Origin: Pseudomonadota bacterium
Lineage (GTDB): Bacteria; Pseudomonadota; Alphaproteobacteria; Kiloniellales; J153
Reading direction: 5' to 3'
DNA length: 7,022 nucleotides
Assembly (NCBI GenBank): GCA_022572105.1
Contig: JACZWN010000175.1
Location: 1 to 7,022 of the forward strand
Part shown: positions 5,354 to 7,022 of the stretch, in pieces
How positions within the stretch are numbered: position 1 is the stretch's first letter
Layout: every line of letters starts with the position of its first letter
Notes under the pieces: model-generated
The model's database searches: none
The model's input: only the letters and a program-made list of their open reading frames with translations
Told to the model about the DNA's origin: nothing
Made by a program: the position numbers and the translations under genes

Positions 5354-5737
5354 CTAGGACAGCGGCGGGGTTACGCTCTGATTGCGGCGGTTCGGCTCGC
5401 TGGTCATGATCAACGGCTCGTCGTCCGCGGCCTCCGACTCGGGCGACTCGAAGAGGGCGTGGATCCGCGCCAGAACCAGAACCGCGACGAAGACGAGAAC
5501 GGAGGCCAGGACGACCTTGAAGGGTAGCGTTTCAACCATGACAGGTTCTCCCGCTATTCTGCCACCCCAATACGCCGGCCAGGCCAAGGCCAACTGACCG
5601 GTCAACCCGATGACCGTCTGACAGGATGCCCGGCCCGCGGCGCAGACCGACGCGCCGGAGAGGGCGAAGAACAGCCAGGCGAAGGTCCCGACGACGCCGG
5701 CGCCGTAAACGGCAAGGAAGGGTCTTACCAGCCTCAT
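5354..5737 (-). CDS. Small hypothetical membrane protein
   Basis: The product is 127 aa and I do not recognise its family. It begins with a hydrophobic segment (residues 5-29, 'RPFLAVYGAGVVGTFAWLFFALSGA'), which could be a membrane anchor or an uncleaved signal. Two cysteines follow (C32 and C39), then a moderately hydrophobic stretch with 'LALAWPAYWGG' (about 49-59) and a strong transmembrane helix (74-92). The C-terminal tail is acidic then polar ('FESPESEAADDEPL' and after). A two- or three-helix inner-membrane protein with the cysteines near the periplasmic face is likely. The ATG at 5735-5737 has GGAG eleven bases upstream. The frame stays open further up, but that part is antisense to the YfiR gene and does not look like protein. 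The gene is divergent from YfiR across about 130-180 bases. Confidence 0.65.
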   Translation of the reverse strand: MRLVRPFLAVYGAGVVGTFAWLFFALSGASVCAAGRASCQTVIGLTGQLALAWPAYWGGRIAGEPVMVETLPFKVVLASVLVFVAVLVLARIHALFESPESEAADDEPLIMTSEPNRRNQSVTPPLS

Positions 5738-5819
5738 CGAGGGGGATGCTCCGCGCTGTCGTGGCCGTCGGTCGGGGTGAGACCGGTTAATTCTTCTGCT
5801 CCAAATCTCAAGATTCCAT

Positions 5820-5838
5820 GAACGCCGGCGAACGCCGG
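5820..5838 (+). repeat. Short direct repeat GAACGCCGG, twice
   Basis: GAACGCCGG occurs at 5820-5828 and 5830-5838, a period of ten bases, in the divergent gap upstream of the YfiR gene. Because the two copies are also partly self-complementary (CCGGCG with CGCCGG) they could bind a regulator. They overlap an ATG at 5818 that opens only a 17-codon frame. Confidence 0.4.
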
Positions 5839-5914
5839 GCGCCTGATTTCGGTTTCGGCCGCGGATCGTGAGCGCGGGCGCCTCGTTTACGCCCTGGCCC
5901 TGGCGCTGGGACCG

Positions 5915-6655
5915 GTGGCCGGCGGCGCGACCGGTGGCGAACCGACGCGTACGGCCGAGCCGGCACCCTATGGCGAGCACCCGGTCAAGGCCGCCTTCCG
6001 GTATAACTTCGCCAAATTCTCCGAGTGGCCGAGCGACGCCCATGCGAACGGCGCGGCGCCGCTCAGGGTCTGCGTCCCGGGCCAAGATCCCTTCGGCACG
6101 CCGCTCGAGACCATGGAAGGCAAGCGGATCAAGGAGCGCCTGGTCGCCACGCTCCGCATCGCGTGGCTCGACCAGGCTCGCCGGTGCCAGGTCCTGTACG
6201 TCGGCGCCTCCGAGCGGGACCGCCCGGGCGCGATTCTCGCGCGCCCCGGTCGCCAACCGATCCCGACGGTCACCGATCTACCGGGCCTGGGTCCCCCTGG
6301 CGCGATGATCGATTTCCAGGCCGTCGCCGACAAGGTCCGCTTCGAGATCGACACCGATCACGCGGCCTTCGCGGGCCTGAGCTTCAGCTCCAAGCTGCCG
6401 TCCCTGGCCGAGATCGATGCCGGCCAATTCGGACCTCGGATCAGCCGGGTCCGACCGGACGGCCGAGCCGGCCGGTCGCCCGCCGCCCGCATTTTGCTTC
6501 GCTTTTGCCGCGACCCCGTGATATTGTTCGGTCGTGAACCGAACCGAACAACCAGGGCGAACGGCACTCCCCCTGGCCGCGGCCGCGGCGCGGCTGGGGA
6601 TCAGCCCCGACGCCTTGCGGATGCGCATAAGGCGCGGAAAGGCCGAGGGTTTTAA
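5915..6655 (+). CDS. YfiR family (DUF4154) protein, 5' end apparently disrupted
   Basis: The frame is 246 aa from the first in-frame GTG. The DUF4154 core (about 24-167) has 'PVKAAFRYNFAKFSEWP' (23-39), 'APLRVCVPGQDPFG' (48-61), 'CQVLYVGASE' (91-100), 'GAMIDFQAVADKVRFEID' (129-146) and 'AGLSFSSKLPSLAEI' (153-167). C53 and C91 match the position of a conserved cysteine pair. In Pseudomonas YfiR is a periplasmic repressor of the diguanylate cyclase YfiN; no cyclase is seen here. A clear signal peptide ('RGRLVYALALALGPVAGG') is coded in the same frame just upstream (about 5873-5926), but no ATG, GTG or TTG lies in that frame between the stop at 5819 and 5915. GTG at 5868 would serve if one base were inserted just after it. 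The last 75 or so residues go beyond the family's usual end and overlap the next gene. Confidence 0.75.
   Translation: MAGGATGGEPTRTAEPAPYGEHPVKAAFRYNFAKFSEWPSDAHANGAAPLRVCVPGQDPFGTPLETMEGKRIKERLVATLRIAWLDQARRCQVLYVGASERDRPGAILARPGRQPIPTVTDLPGLGPPGAMIDFQAVADKVRFEIDTDHAAFAGLSFSSKLPSLAEIDAGQFGPRISRVRPDGRAGRSPAARILLRFCRDPVILFGREPNRTTRANGTPPGRGRGAAGDQPRRLADAHKARKGRGF
6526..6544. promoter_or_regulatory. Inverted repeat over the start codon of the HTH gene
   Basis: GTTCGGT (6526-6532) and ACCGAAC (6538-6544) are perfect inverted halves separated by five bases, and the GTG start codon (6534-6536) lies in that loop. It could be an operator bound by the HTH protein itself, or an RNA hairpin that hides the start. 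No Shine-Dalgarno sequence precedes the start, which makes translational control plausible. Confidence 0.45.
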
Positions 6656-6765
6656 GCGCGCCGGCCGGCTCTTCGTCTACCCGAACGAACAACCGGACGC
6701 GCCCGTTCGAGCCGCCGTCCACACGGACGAACAAAGGGGTTCGGAACGACGGCGAGCGGGCGAAC
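6526..6765. repeat. Cluster of CGAAC/GTTCG motifs (iteron-like)
   Basis: CGAAC or its complement GTTCG occurs ten times here: 6526, 6540, 6545, 6558, 6682, 6686, 6705, 6728, 6739 and 6761. About one half would be expected by chance in 240 bases with equal base use. The longest related copies are CCGAACCGAACAACC (6539-6553) and CCGAACGAACAACC (6681-6694), with a shorter CGAACAAA at 6728. They fall inside the start of the HTH gene. Codon choice for Asn-Glu-Gln and Arg-Thr-Glu-Gln explains part of the pattern. Confidence 0.45.
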
Positions 6766-7022
6766 CAGGGCCGAGCCAGGAGCCGTTCCGGGATCGAAAC
6801 GAATTTGCCCCGGCGGCGGAAATGGATCCCGGCGCGGGACCCGGCGGCGTCCCGGAACAGGCCCTGCCGGTGATCGTCGAGTTCCAAAAGGTCGAGCTCA
6901 CCCGGCTCCTGCGCGACAACGCGCGCCTCAACCAGCGACTCGACCAGTTGATGGACGAGATTCGCCATCTGCGCGAGATGCAGCAGCGCGAACAGGTGCT
7001 GCGACAGCAGGACCAGGCGCTG
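6534..7022 (+). CDS. Helix-turn-helix plus coiled-coil DNA-binding protein, 3' partial
   Basis: An open frame of 163 codons starts at GTG 6534 and continues past the window end. Residues 12-50 form a MerR/excisionase-like helix-turn-helix with a wing: 'LPLAAAAARLGISPDALRMRIRRGKAEGF' then 'RAGRLFVYP'. A polar, proline-rich linker follows (51-108). From about residue 111 a long helix with heptad-like leucines (L122, L125, L132, L136, L139, I143, L146) and many Gln, Arg and Glu predicts a coiled coil, running off the edge. Similar proteins are common in Alphaproteobacteria, often near plasmid or mobile-element genes; some end in a membrane helix, which cannot be checked here. GTG 6534 is the first start after an in-frame stop at 6519; ATG 6621 would cut the HTH. 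It overlaps the YfiR frame by 122 bases. The exact DNA target is unknown. Confidence 0.75.
   Translation, partial: MNRTEQPGRTALPLAAAAARLGISPDALRMRIRRGKAEGFKRAGRLFVYPNEQPDAPVRAAVHTDEQRGSERRRAGEPGPSQEPFRDRNEFAPAAEMDPGAGPGGVPEQALPVIVEFQKVELTRLLRDNARLNQRLDQLMDEIRHLREMQQREQVLRQQDQAL

Noticed and set aside
5738..6256. N-terminal extension of the small membrane protein frame on the minus strand
   Set aside because: It is antisense to the YfiR coding region and compositionally unlike a protein; the ATG at 5737 directly precedes the hydrophobic segment.
5868..6308. GTG-started frame with product beginning MSAGASFTPW
   Set aside because: It is out of frame with the DUF4154 motifs and becomes Arg/Ser/Pro-rich shadow; the GTG is of interest only as the possible original start of YfiR before an indel.
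1..7022. CRISPR array, insertion sequence, integrase, toxin-antitoxin pair or rRNA
   Set aside because: No regularly spaced repeats, transposase or integrase motifs, toxin families or rRNA sequence were recognised on either strand.

Overview
The window is GC-rich (about 72% in one counted 60-base line of the minus-strand operon) and densely packed. The protein families point to an alphaproteobacterium, most likely of the Rhodospirillales type. The signs are a chaperedoxin with an intact CXXC, a LON-domain/Trm112/DUF971 series, a free-standing prolyl-tRNA editing protein and a DUF1499 membrane protein. Genus and species cannot be fixed from the sequence alone.

Layout. (1) 1-779, plus strand: the last five codons of an unidentified gene, overlapping by GTGA the start of a three-helix DUF1499 membrane protein. 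(2) 841-3049, minus strand: a tight operon read cnoX (thioredoxin plus TPR), LON substrate-binding-domain protein, Trm112-family protein, DUF971 protein, preceded by a candidate heat-shock-type promoter. (3) 3191-3739, minus strand: a YbaK/ProX-type prolyl-tRNA deacylase. (4) 3930-4004, plus strand: a complete tRNA-Gly(GCC) with encoded CCA. (5) 4005-5119: a lower-GC stretch (about 60% in counted lines) with 386 bases lacking any convincing gene, then a family-3 solute-binding protein without signal peptide or transporter partners. (6) 5120-5353: a convergent intergenic region with a 46-base near-perfect hairpin and a 12-base palindrome. (7) 5354-5737, minus strand: a small unrecognised membrane protein. 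(8) 5915-6655, plus strand: a YfiR/DUF4154 periplasmic protein whose signal peptide is coded in frame upstream but has no start codon there, which suggests a one-base indel. (9) 6534 to the window end, plus strand: a helix-turn-helix plus coiled-coil protein that runs off the edge. Its GTG start lies inside an inverted repeat, and CGAAC/GTTCG motifs are dense around it.

Functional reading. Region 2 is a protein-quality-control and translation-linked cluster: a redox-active holdase with small partners of poorly known role. The prolyl-tRNA editing enzyme and tRNA-Gly add a translation theme. The right half is more accessory in character: an orphan binding protein next to a tRNA gene, a hairpin repeat, a possibly damaged YfiR homologue and a DNA-binding protein with candidate operators. 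No complete new system is visible. The parts most worth following up are the HTH gene with its motif array, the YfiR reading-frame problem, and the hairpin element.
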